A stretch of 5,948 bases of DNA from Bacteroidota bacterium. Its GTDB lineage: Bacteria > Bacteroidota > Bacteroidia > Flavobacteriales > Flavobacteriaceae. The notes beneath the pieces were generated by a model. It saw nothing but the letters and a program-made list of their open reading frames with translations, had not been told where the DNA came from and did no database searches. This document shows positions 1 through 5,948 of the stretch, one piece after another; position 1 is the first letter of the stretch; each line of letters starts with the position of its first letter. The position numbers and the translations under genes were made by a program. The stretch lies in NCBI GenBank assembly GCA_023457535.1, contig JAEWLN010000031.1, forward strand, positions 1-5,948, written 5' to 3'.

Positions 1-16
1 ACGGTCAGTAATAAGT

Positions 17-48
17 AATCCCGCTTGAGTTGAAGCGTGATTTTTTTT
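17..48 (+). terminator. Probable intrinsic terminator of a convergent gene left of the window
   Basis: On the plus strand, bases 17-26 can pair with 33-42 around a six-base loop (GAGTTG), with one mismatch (21/38). Eight T residues follow at 41-48. The core CGCTT/AAGCG is perfect. A T-run on the plus strand fits the end of a gene entering from the left. Stop codons lie near the edge in all three plus frames (TAA at 16-18, TGA at 26-28, TAA at 9-11), so which frame is coding, if any, cannot be told. The stem is short and mismatched, hence moderate confidence. Confidence 0.5.
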
Positions 49-58
49 GGTTTGCCGA

Positions 59-90
59 TAAAAAAAAATCCCGCCAAAAACGCGGGATTT
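59..90 (-). terminator. Rho-independent terminator of the tkt operon
   Basis: A perfect 9-bp stem pairs 66-74 with 82-90 (AAATCCCGC / GCGGGATTT) around a 7-base loop. On the minus strand it runs straight into a T-run (complement of the A-run at 61-68). It begins 18 bp after the stop codon of the C-terminal transketolase subunit, which is the right distance for the end of that transcript. The plus-strand side (GATATGAAG after position 90) has no T-run, so the element is directional. Confidence 0.88.
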
Positions 91-108
91 GATATGAAGT
101 GCGAGGCT

Positions 109-1062
109 TTATTTGCGTTTCATCACCGCTTCGGCAGCTTCGACGATGGCTTGGGCGTTGAGCTTGTATTTTTCCATCAATTGTTCCGGTGTACCGCTTT
201 CGCCAAAACTGTCGGCAACGGCCACGAACTCCTGCGGACGCGGATGGTTCGACGTCAGCACGCGCGAAACGCTTTCGCCCAATCCGCCCAGAATATTGTG
301 TTCCTCGGCCGTAACGACGCATTTGGTTTTGGCAAGCGATTTAAGGATTGCCGCTTCGTCGAGCGGTTTGATGGTGTGAATGTTGATCACTTCTGCGGAA
401 ATGCCTTTGGCTTCGAGCGCCTCTGCGGCTTGCAACGCTTCCCATACCAGATGGCCCGTTGCGATCAGCGTGACGTCGGTTCCTTCGTTGAGTACAATGG
501 CTTTCCCAATCTCGAACGGTTCGTCGGCAGGCATGAAATTCGGCACAACCGGACGTCCGAAACGCAGGTAAACCGGGCCGTGGTGATCCGCAATGGCGAT
601 CGTTGCCGCTTTGGTCTGGTTGTAATCGCAGGTGTTGATCACCGTCATGCCGGGCAGCATTTTCATAAGCCCGATGTCTTCCAGGATTTGGTGCGTAGCG
701 CCGTCTTCGCCCAATGTGAGTCCGGCGTGCGATGCGCAGATCTTGACATTTTTATCCGAATACGCCACCGACTGACGGATCTGGTCATAAACCCGTCCTG
801 TAGAAAAATTGGCAAACGTCCCGGTAAATGGAATTTTCCCGCCAATGGTAAGCCCGGCCGCAATCCCGATCATGTTCGCCTCGGCAATTCCTACCTGGAA
901 AAAGCGTTCGGGATGGTTCTTTTTGAAGTCGTCCATTTTGAGCGATCCGATCAGATCGGCGCACAAGGCGACCACATTTTCATTTTTTTGCCCCAGTTCG
1001 GTGAGTCCTGCGCCAAACCCGGAGCGTGTATCTTTGCTTCCTGTATTTTCGTATTTTTTCAT
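109..1062 (-). CDS. tkt: Transketolase, C-terminal subunit (split enzyme)
   Basis: This 317-residue protein is the C-terminal half of transketolase, which moves two-carbon ketol units between sugar phosphates in the non-oxidative pentose phosphate pathway in the cytoplasm. Seen in the sequence: a pyrimidine-binding domain (about residues 10-175) with the catalytic glutamate E61 in GIAEANM, the counterpart of E. coli E411. It also has the segment SHAGLTLGEDGATHQ (111-125), whose H112, D120 and H124 match E. coli H461, D469 and H473. A transketolase C-terminal domain follows (about 190-310). The pyrophosphate-binding domain is absent and is supplied by the gene 20 bp upstream. Single-chain transketolases have about 660 residues, so the two products add up to a normal enzyme. 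The start ATG is preceded by an A-rich AAAAAGAA stretch. The GEDG(A/P)THQ motif also occurs in DXS and in pyruvate dehydrogenase E1 beta relatives, but pairing with a transketolase N-half decides against those. 'tkt' names the enzyme, not a subunit-specific symbol. Confidence 0.95.
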   Translation of the reverse strand: MKKYENTGSKDTRSGFGAGLTELGQKNENVVALCADLIGSLKMDDFKKNHPERFFQVGIAEANMIGIAAGLTIGGKIPFTGTFANFSTGRVYDQIRQSVAYSDKNVKICASHAGLTLGEDGATHQILEDIGLMKMLPGMTVINTCDYNQTKAATIAIADHHGPVYLRFGRPVVPNFMPADEPFEIGKAIVLNEGTDVTLIATGHLVWEALQAAEALEAKGISAEVINIHTIKPLDEAAILKSLAKTKCVVTAEEHNILGGLGESVSRVLTSNHPRPQEFVAVADSFGESGTPEQLMEKYKLNAQAIVEAAEAVMKRK

Positions 1063-1082
1063 TTCTTTTTAGCTAAGCAATT

Positions 1083-1934
1083 TTAATAGTCAGATTCGCC
1101 TTCGCAGTAATTCTGCATCAATGCCGTCTCGAGCTGCGCATCATTCGGCGCTTTGCCGTGCCAGGCGTGGCTGTACATCATGTAATCGACGCCGTTGCCC
1201 ATTTCTGTATGGAGCAAAACACAAACGGGTTTCCCTTTGCCGGTACGTGATTTCGCATCGGTCATACCTGCGATGATGGCTTCTATGTCGTTGCCTTTTT
1301 CGATTTCGACCACGTCCCAGTCGAACGCTTCGAACTTGGCGCGGATGCTGCCCATGGGTAGGACTTCATCGGTCGATCCGTCGATTTGTTTGCCGTTGAG
1401 GTCGATCGTCGCGATCAGGTTGTCGACTTTTTTGGCCGACGCATACATGATGGCTTCCCAATTCTGGCCTTCCTGCAATTCGCCGTCGCCGTGCAAACTG
1501 TAGACAAGATGGTTGCATTTGTTAAGCTTTTTGGCCTGTGCCGCGCCAATGGCCACGCTCATGCCTTGCCCGAGCGATCCCGATGCAATGCGTACGCCAG
1601 GCAATCCTTCATGCGTGGTGGGGTGTCCCTGCAAACGCGAGTTGATGTGGCGGAACGTAGCGAGTTCGGCTACAGGAAAGTATCCGCTGCGCGCCAGAAC
1701 GCTGTAAAATACAGGCGAAATGTGGCCGTTGGACAAAAAGAAAATATCCTCGCCGATGCCGTCCATGTCAAAACCTTCCTTGCGGTCCATGAGGTTCTGG
1801 TACAGCGCGACGAAAAACTCGGTACAGCCCAACGAGCCGCCCGGATGCCCAGAATTCACGGCATGCACCATGCGCAAAATATCGCGGCGCACCTGGATCG
1901 CTAAACTGTTTAATTGTTGTGTGTTGCGTTTCAT
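1083..1934 (-). CDS. tkt: Transketolase, N-terminal (ThDP pyrophosphate-binding) subunit
   Basis: This 283-residue protein is the N-terminal half of transketolase and binds the diphosphate of thiamine diphosphate through Mg2+. Visible motifs: NSGHPGGSLG (27-36, H30 = E. coli H26), LSNGH (67-71, H71 = H66), LQGHP (101-105, H104 = H100) and SGSLGQG (118-124). The ThDP motif starts at GDGE (149-152) and ends at N180 in DLNGKQIDG. WHG follows at 258-260 (H259 = H261). The frame is open up to an ATG at 1959-1961, but I place the start at 1932-1934. That ATG begins MKRNTQQLNSLAIQ, the usual family N-terminus, and the longer version would overlap the -7 promoter element and add nine residues unlike the family. 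The C-terminal subunit gene starts 20 bp downstream, so the two are co-transcribed and presumably made in equal amounts. Residues expected to contact cofactor all look intact. 'tkt' names the enzyme, not a subunit-specific symbol. Confidence 0.95.
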   Translation of the reverse strand: MKRNTQQLNSLAIQVRRDILRMVHAVNSGHPGGSLGCTEFFVALYQNLMDRKEGFDMDGIGEDIFFLSNGHISPVFYSVLARSGYFPVAELATFRHINSRLQGHPTTHEGLPGVRIASGSLGQGMSVAIGAAQAKKLNKCNHLVYSLHGDGELQEGQNWEAIMYASAKKVDNLIATIDLNGKQIDGSTDEVLPMGSIRAKFEAFDWDVVEIEKGNDIEAIIAGMTDAKSRTGKGKPVCVLLHTEMGNGVDYMMYSHAWHGKAPNDAQLETALMQNYCEGESDY

Positions 1935-1946
1935 AAATTGAAAAAA

Positions 1947-2030
1947 GTTAAACTGCCGCAAAAGTAATTTTTATTTGAGGTTTGGGCAAGGAAAGTTTTG
2001 AATATTGTTAAACGAAAAGCAGCGTTAAAC
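1947..2030 (-). repeat. Three GTTAAAC copies upstream of tkt
   Basis: The plus-strand heptamer GTTAAAC occurs at 1947-1953, 2007-2013 and 2024-2030, all in the same orientation. The two distal copies start 17 bp apart and lie 18-41 bp upstream of the putative -33 element. The third falls at the predicted transcription start or leader. This arrangement could be a regulator-binding site, but the region is A+T rich and the copies have no shared flanks beyond the heptamer. No regulator is encoded in the window. Confidence 0.3.
1959..1989 (-). promoter_or_regulatory. Bacteroidota-type promoter of the tkt operon
   Basis: On the minus strand the -7 element TACTTTTG (1959-1966) matches the Bacteroidota consensus TAnnTTTG. 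A TTG (1987-1989) lies 20 bp upstream, within the accepted 17-23 bp spacing for the -33 element. Transcription would begin near 1952, giving a leader of about 18 nt before the ATG at 1934. The match is by consensus only, and the -33 element is the short form (CTTG rather than TTTG). Confidence 0.65.
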
Positions 2031-2266
2031 TTAAATTGTATGGCTTGTCCTTGCAATCAGGGCGCGCCATGCCAATTTTACTGACCGTGACCCATATACT
2101 TATTCAAATACGTCCGGCGAGTACATTCATATTAGTTAAGCCCGCCCATTGCCATCAGACATTGAGCATTTCAGTAGACCGAACAGGGCAAAACCGCCAA
2201 ACCGACAGAAGACTAGCCGTTACGGATTCGAAAAGTGCTTAGGATTTACTAAAACTAAATCTTCAT
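1990..2266. other. Intergenic stretch without a convincing gene
   Basis: Between the tkt promoter and the decayed propeller gene I see no supported gene on either strand. A 68-codon plus-strand frame (2036-2242) has no recognisable domain, no clear ribosome binding site and an unusual R/Q/T-rich tail. The minus frames are broken by stops, with only short open runs. The part next to 2267 may be further eroded pseudogene: a DLVLVN-like run lies about where the intact paralogue has HDLFFNQ, but this is too weak to extend the call. An 8-bp palindrome GGCGCGCC sits at 2061-2068. No tRNA-like fold or terminator was found. Confidence 0.5.
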
Positions 2267-2820
2267 CTAAGCTGATGCATTAGCCCGATGGCGGGGTGGG
2301 TGGCGTTGCGATGGGAGCCAATGCTGATCCGTCGTATTTTGTAATCTGACTTCCAAAAACAAATGTGGCAAGTTGGACAAATCGAACACCAAAGACCTTC
2401 CGATAAGTGAAAGCCCCCTCGTTCCTACTTCCTGCCAGGTAGCGCCATCGCGTTTTCTGATGTACGTATTTGAAGTGTTGCCCACATGATCTCGTGACAA
2501 TATATAAGGTACATCATTCCGGTTGAGCGAATGTGAGATTAAGGTACAAGGGAGAAATTCGGTGCTTGCGCAATAAGCATCCATTACTGGCATTGAATTT
2601 TTTAAGTACAGTACCTTTTTCAATAATTGGAATCTGGGGCAGGTATCCGCTCCATCCAGCTCAATGTTAAAAAAGAACAGTTCTTCGTTTCGCGCAACGA
2701 GCGGTTGTCGGGCGGCCATTGAAGCATAGCCCAAGGATCTTTCGTTAAAGTCGTTACTACCATTGGCCGCCAGGTTCGCTGCGTTAATACCAAAGTCTGT
2801 GTTAATAATAGATCAGGAAG
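2267..2820 (-). pseudogene. Decayed copy of the T9SS propeller protein gene
   Basis: This is a broken relative of the complete 783-residue gene just upstream. Reading frame by frame, it matches that protein's signal peptide and N-terminus (LLLTQTLVLTQRTWRPM against MLLAQTLVFAQQTWRPM). It then matches residues about 26-57 (MGSNDFNERS..., ending LFFFN), and after a gap residues about 145-270 (NRNDVPYILS, GRSLVFDLSNLPHLF, TPPTPPSG). Damage seen: no start codon (about 18 bp missing at the 5' end), and a one-base loss after WRPM near 2760. An in-frame loss of about 87 codons follows the LFFFN stretch. A pair of compensating frameshifts sits near 2610 and 2565, where the KKFNASNG repeat core lies out of frame. 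Another shift near 2348 leads to a TAA at 2280-2282. All remaining repeats and the sorting domain are missing. A 155-codon open stretch (2267-2734) survives by chance and is unlikely to make a useful protein. Confidence 0.85.
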
Positions 2821-2831
2821 AATAATTTGAA

Positions 2832-2840
2832 TTTCAGGTT
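2832..2840 (-). repeat. Shared junction box AACCTGAAA, copy 2
   Basis: The same nine bases occur in the gap between the complete propeller gene and the decayed copy as in the gap upstream of the complete gene (5223-5231). Here the box starts 16 bp after the stop codon and lies just before the degraded signal-peptide sequence. It most simply marks the duplicated upstream end of each repeat unit. Confidence 0.55.
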
Positions 2841-2856
2841 ATGCGATTTTATTATA

Positions 2857-5208
2857 TTAATTTTTCAAAAGCTTTATCGAATAGGCTGTGCCGGCACTGT
2901 TTATTTTTGCGATGTACATGCCTGATTGCAGCGCCGAAATATCAATTTCACCCGACTGTCCCGGCTGGACTAATACTTTTTTACCCGTCAGATCATAAAT
3001 TTCAATATTATCGAAAGCTGTCAGGCCTTTGATCGAAACAATATCGCCGGCGGGATTTGGCCAGAGGGTCCACGTGGAGGTGTCGGCTTGATAATTGGTA
3101 ATATTCAGGGCATTTTCATCGCCAAAAAAACGAGCTTGCAAAGACTTGGAATTGCTGTTAAATGTACCATAGGATACTAAAGGCGTATTGTTGTCTGAAA
3201 AATCCAGTTGTAATTTAACGGCAGAATGCGCAGAAAAATTAGGGATACCTACCAATTCCCAATCGGTTCCGTTGAATTTCTTTACCTTGGCGTTAACCCG
3301 AAAATCCATTGCGTCATTTGCGTACGTAACATGCAGCACGTTATTATGATCTACGTTCAAGTCGAAATCTCCGTAGCACGACTCTATAATGCCTGTTCCA
3401 ACCGGCTCCCACACACCATTATTAAGTTTTTTAATCATAATCTGGTTGTTCGGGATGCTGGTAAATGCAAGATAGATGTTATTTGACGCATCGCATACTA
3501 ATCTCGCTATTGCTTGTGTACCTGATAAACCCGCAATAGCTGCCGGGTCTACATATTCCCAAACATTTCCGTTAAGCTTTTTTACGGCAATATGAGATCC
3601 GTTGCCGATGTCGCGGAAAGCTACATACGGTACATCGTTAGCATCTAGTATGAACCGGGGATACGCATCGCCAGAAAAGGCATTGCTACCAACCAAAGTC
3701 CATTGGCTGCCGTTATAAGTTTGCAATTTCCCCGAGTGGTAAAATACATAAGGCTGGTTATTATGCCCGATCTTAAAATCGAATTCGACGCCGGCCATCG
3801 TAGAAAAGTTCACCGGTCCAACCGGCTGCCAACCCGATTGTGTCAGTTTTTTTACGGTAATCTTTGTGTCACCGGATGTTGATGAAAGCTTGTTATTGTA
3901 AGCCAGATAGATCTGCCCGTCAGATCCGGAATCAATTTTGACAGTGTTGACCTGATTCTCTGAATTGGAGCCATTACCCAGCAAATTCCATGTACCGTTG
4001 GTAAACATGCGAACGGCAGCGCGGTTTTCCTCGTTGTTGTAGGCGATCATTGGAATCCCATTGCAAACCCGAAGACTGTGTGCGTAATTTGGGGTAATAA
4101 ATTGGCTCGTACCGCCCAGCTTCTCGAACTGGCCATTTGTGTTTTTAATGACATCGGGATACCAGTCCGTACCGAATGTAACTTTATAAGCATCATTGTT
4201 TGAAACGGCGAACGTTTGCGGATTCGCGATAAAGCCGTCGGTGAAAACATCTTCCCATGTATTGCCGTTGCATTTGCGAAGATTATTGGTGGTGACACCC
4301 GTGCCCATAAGTCCCGCACAAACTACGGCGGCAAACAGTTCGTTTGCCTGATTGAAAAACAGATCATGTGCTTGAATAATTATTTTGTTCGACGGCGGAG
4401 TCAGCGGCGTACCGATATCTATCCAATCCGTTCCGTTGAATTTTTTGATGACGTGGCCCCAAAACATATGAGGTGTGTTGGACGCGTCGAATACCAAAGA
4501 TTTGGCAGCAAATGATGAGCCGGCAATGCCAATTTCCAACCAACTGCCGCCGTTTAATTTTTTAACCGACGGATTGTAGTTGTCGCCTAATTTGTTCTGA
4601 GAGACTACATAAGGCACATCATTGTTATCGAGCGCAAGTGAAATCGATGTAAACGGGATAAATTCACCCGTTTGGGAAATCAGATTCCAGTTGGTCCCGT
4701 CAAATTGTTTGAGCTTGATTGCATTGTCTTCCTGAAAAAGAATCCGCGGAAAATTGTCGCTGCCAACGACGATGTTTACAAATGGGGAGGCCTGGGACGA
4801 AATGCTTGAACCCACATCTACCCAAATGCCGTTTTCATATTTTTTGACCTGCGCAAGACCGTTATCTGGTGACGACCCCAAAAATAGATACAGCGTTTCA
4901 TCATCGGCTACTGCAAATTCGGCAACCGGCGAAAATTGCGGGAAAATGGGAGGATAAGTATAATGCTGCCAGGAGCCGTCGGCAAATTTGGCGGCCGAGA
5001 CGCGGGTATTGCTACCACCGTAATATGAGATTTGCCTGTTAAAAAAGAACAAATGATCGTTTTTGACTACCATCGGATGCCGGCCAAGTTCTATAGCTGA
5101 CCCTACTGCAGCCCGGTTAAATTCATCATCCCCCATTGGGCGCCAGGTTTGCTGCGCGAAAACAAGTGTTTGCGCTAACAGCATTGCAAAAAGGAGCTTA
5201 AGTCTCAT
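2857..5208 (-). CDS. Secreted repeat (propeller-like) protein with T9SS type A sorting domain
   Basis: A complete 783-residue protein of unknown specific function. It starts with a Sec signal peptide (MRLKLLFAMLLAQTLVFAQ, likely cut near residue 19). The body (about 20-690) has some 13 repeats of 40-55 residues, each ending in a K-x-F/L-x-G-x-W core. The key Trp residues are at 80, 129, 174, 223, 262, 318, 407, 460, 503, 550, 600 and 650, with a Phe in place of Trp at 361. Many repeats carry a D-x-N-D-x-P-Y-V strand about 20 residues earlier. This pattern suggests one or two beta-propellers. A linker RFFGDENAL (693-701) precedes a T9SS type A sorting domain (about 711-783: WPNPAGD, EIYDLTGKKVL, ISALQSGMYIAKI, final KLLKN). 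That domain should direct export across the outer membrane and then cleavage with anchoring or release. It lies 21 bp after a paralogue, with no terminator or clear promoter between them, so co-transcription is likely. No catalytic motif is visible; adhesion or ligand binding is possible but unproven. Confidence 0.9.
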   Translation of the reverse strand: MRLKLLFAMLLAQTLVFAQQTWRPMGDDEFNRAAVGSAIELGRHPMVVKNDHLFFFNRQISYYGGSNTRVSAAKFADGSWQHYTYPPIFPQFSPVAEFAVADDETLYLFLGSSPDNGLAQVKKYENGIWVDVGSSISSQASPFVNIVVGSDNFPRILFQEDNAIKLKQFDGTNWNLISQTGEFIPFTSISLALDNNDVPYVVSQNKLGDNYNPSVKKLNGGSWLEIGIAGSSFAAKSLVFDASNTPHMFWGHVIKKFNGTDWIDIGTPLTPPSNKIIIQAHDLFFNQANELFAAVVCAGLMGTGVTTNNLRKCNGNTWEDVFTDGFIANPQTFAVSNNDAYKVTFGTDWYPDVIKNTNGQFEKLGGTSQFITPNYAHSLRVCNGIPMIAYNNEENRAAVRMFTNGTWNLLGNGSNSENQVNTVKIDSGSDGQIYLAYNNKLSSTSGDTKITVKKLTQSGWQPVGPVNFSTMAGVEFDFKIGHNNQPYVFYHSGKLQTYNGSQWTLVGSNAFSGDAYPRFILDANDVPYVAFRDIGNGSHIAVKKLNGNVWEYVDPAAIAGLSGTQAIARLVCDASNNIYLAFTSIPNNQIMIKKLNNGVWEPVGTGIIESCYGDFDLNVDHNNVLHVTYANDAMDFRVNAKVKKFNGTDWELVGIPNFSAHSAVKLQLDFSDNNTPLVSYGTFNSNSKSLQARFFGDENALNITNYQADTSTWTLWPNPAGDIVSIKGLTAFDNIEIYDLTGKKVLVQPGQSGEIDISALQSGMYIAKINSAGTAYSIKLLKN

Positions 5209-5222
5209 AATTCTAAATTTAC

Positions 5223-5231
5223 TTTCAGGTT
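5223..5231 (-). repeat. Shared junction box AACCTGAAA, copy 1
   Basis: This copy overlaps the TAA stop (5230-5232) of the upstream paralogue and lies 14 bp before the ATG of the complete 783-residue gene. The same box recurs at 2832-2840 ahead of the decayed copy. Its position fits a duplicated leader. It does not resemble a Shine-Dalgarno sequence, and a role in translation is only a guess. Confidence 0.55.
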
Positions 5232-5948
5232 AGTTCTTAAAAAGCTTTACCGAATGATCTTTGCCATCACTGTTTATTTTGACGATGTACATGCCCGATT
5301 GCAGCAAGGAAATATCAATATTTTCCCTCTTTCGCTTTTCTGTCAAAACTTTTTTGCCCGTCAAATCATAAATTTCAACATTGTCGAAAGCTTTAGGGCC
5401 TTTGATCGAAAACGTGTCGCGTGCGGGATTCGGAGCAAGGACCCATCCCGATTCATTTGGCACAGATCCAAAAACGTCGACATCAAGTGCATTCTCATCG
5501 CCGAAGAAACGCACATGAATGGGATTGTTGCTGACATTAGACTTGTAGGAAACCATAGGCGTATCGTTTTGCCAGAACGTCAAAGCTGTAGAAAGAACAG
5601 TCGCTGCGGCAAAATCGGGCGTCCCAACAAATTCCCAACCACTCCCATTGAATTTTTTTACTTTAATGTTGCTTCTGAATGCATCGGAATTTTCTACATA
5701 AGAAACGTATACGCCATTGTTGCCATCAACGCCCAATTCGAATTGCTTTGCATTGGAAGCATCGTTTACCGGGTTGTTCCCTAATTGTTCCCACTGACCG
5801 TTGAGAAGCTTCATAATATGAATTTCTTCACTATTATTTATAAATCCAAGATAAATTTGATTGGTCGAATCGGTGGTTAATCTCGGCTGGTACTGTGCGG
5901 TAGTTCCTTGTACCAATCCATCATTTATGTACTGCCAGGTATTACCAC
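5230..5948 (-). CDS. Paralogous secreted propeller-like protein with T9SS sorting domain (5' end outside window)
   Basis: Only the C-terminal 238 residues are visible; the frame stays open to the right edge with no start codon needed inside the window. The first codons read GNTWQYIND, the same repeat core as GNTWEDV in the neighbouring protein, so the gene continues beyond 5948. Three repeat cores are visible: GNTW at the edge, LLNGQWEQLG, and VKKFNGSGWEFVG. Then come the linker RFFGDENAL and a T9SS type A sorting domain (APNPARD, EIYDLTGKKVL, ISLLQSGMYIVKI, final KLFKN). The last 100 or so residues closely track those of the 783-residue gene, including DTPMVSY against NTPLVSY, which marks them as paralogues. 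A basic stretch (EKRKREN) replaces the QPGQSGE loop of the neighbour. The in-frame TTG near 5916 is an internal leucine, not a start. Function is unknown; export to the cell surface or medium is inferred from the sorting domain. Confidence 0.88.
   Translation of the reverse strand, partial: GNTWQYINDGLVQGTTAQYQPRLTTDSTNQIYLGFINNSEEIHIMKLLNGQWEQLGNNPVNDASNAKQFELGVDGNNGVYVSYVENSDAFRSNIKVKKFNGSGWEFVGTPDFAAATVLSTALTFWQNDTPMVSYKSNVSNNPIHVRFFGDENALDVDVFGSVPNESGWVLAPNPARDTFSIKGPKAFDNVEIYDLTGKKVLTEKRKRENIDISLLQSGMYIVKINSDGKDHSVKLFKN

Noticed and set aside
37..1086. Long plus-strand open frame (349 codons) across the C-terminal transketolase gene
   Set aside because: It is antisense to a clearly recognised enzyme gene, has no known domain, is rich in Phe, Arg and His as shadow frames are, and would run through the terminator hairpin.
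1386..1904. Plus-strand open frame of 172 codons opposite the N-terminal transketolase gene
   Set aside because: It is a shadow of the coding strand with no domain, no ribosome binding site and no neighbours in the same direction.
109..1934. The pair of ThDP genes as DXS or as pyruvate dehydrogenase E1 alpha/beta
   Set aside because: The N-subunit carries transketolase-type GHPGGSLG, SLGQG, ELQEGQ and WHG motifs, and the pair matches the split transketolase arrangement; DXS is a single longer chain and E1 alpha has different motifs.
2061..2068. Palindrome GGCGCGCC as a possible operator or REP element
   Set aside because: A single 8-bp palindrome with no flanking symmetry and no second copy.
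1..2088. 11-bp inverted match ACGGTCAGTAA between 1-11 and 2078-2088, as possible mobile element ends around tkt
   Set aside because: Matches of this length are expected several times by chance in a window this size; there is no extension, no target duplication and no transposase.
2036..2242. Plus-strand 68-codon frame in the intergenic stretch
   Set aside because: No homology recognised, composition unlike a normal protein, no promoter or ribosome binding site seen; likely chance.
2857..5208. The repeat gene as a CRISPR-like or phase-variable DNA repeat
   Set aside because: The repeats are protein-level and diverged in DNA; there are no identical spaced units and no long homopolymer or short tandem repeat that would switch the frame.
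5254..5784. Plus-strand 176-codon frame opposite the right-edge propeller gene
   Set aside because: It is antisense to a gene with clear repeats and sorting domain and has no recognisable motif.

Overview
The window looks like chromosomal DNA of a Bacteroidota member, most likely a flavobacterium. Three things point there: transketolase is split into separate N- and C-terminal subunit genes, the promoter in front of them fits the Bacteroidota TTG / TAnnTTTG type, and two large secreted proteins end in type IX secretion system (T9SS) type A sorting domains. All genes supported here are on the minus strand, so the biological order runs from the right edge to the left.

Right part (5948 down to about 2267): a tandem family of related secreted proteins. 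First comes the 3' end of a gene cut by the window edge (5230-5948). After 21 bp comes a complete 783-residue relative (2857-5208) with a signal peptide, about 13 short beta-propeller-like repeats and a C-terminal sorting domain. Then follows a decayed third copy (2267-2820) that has lost its start codon and about 87 codons, and carries several frameshifts. The two intact C-termini share a conserved RFFGDENAL linker and the same sorting domain. The junctions between copies share a 9-bp box (AACCTGAAA). Together these argue for tandem duplication. The function of the propeller proteins is unknown; they are predicted to be exported and either surface-anchored or released.

Middle (about 1962-2266): roughly 300 bp without a convincing gene. 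Its tkt-proximal end holds the tkt promoter and GTTAAAC repeats.

Left part (1934 down to 109): the two transketolase subunit genes, 20 bp apart and evidently one operon. The N-terminal (ThDP pyrophosphate-binding) subunit comes first, then the C-terminal (pyrimidine-binding plus C-terminal domain) subunit. Together they should form one working transketolase of the non-oxidative pentose phosphate pathway. A strong intrinsic terminator follows at 59-90. A second hairpin with a T-run (17-48) points the other way and probably ends a convergent gene just left of the window.

The tkt genes are clearly richer in G+C than the propeller cluster (for example 35/60 at 181-240 against 22/60 at 3121-3180). 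I found no tRNA, rRNA, CRISPR array, transposase or integrase. The most interesting element is the tandem propeller/T9SS family with its decaying member; nothing in the window is a clearly new molecular system.
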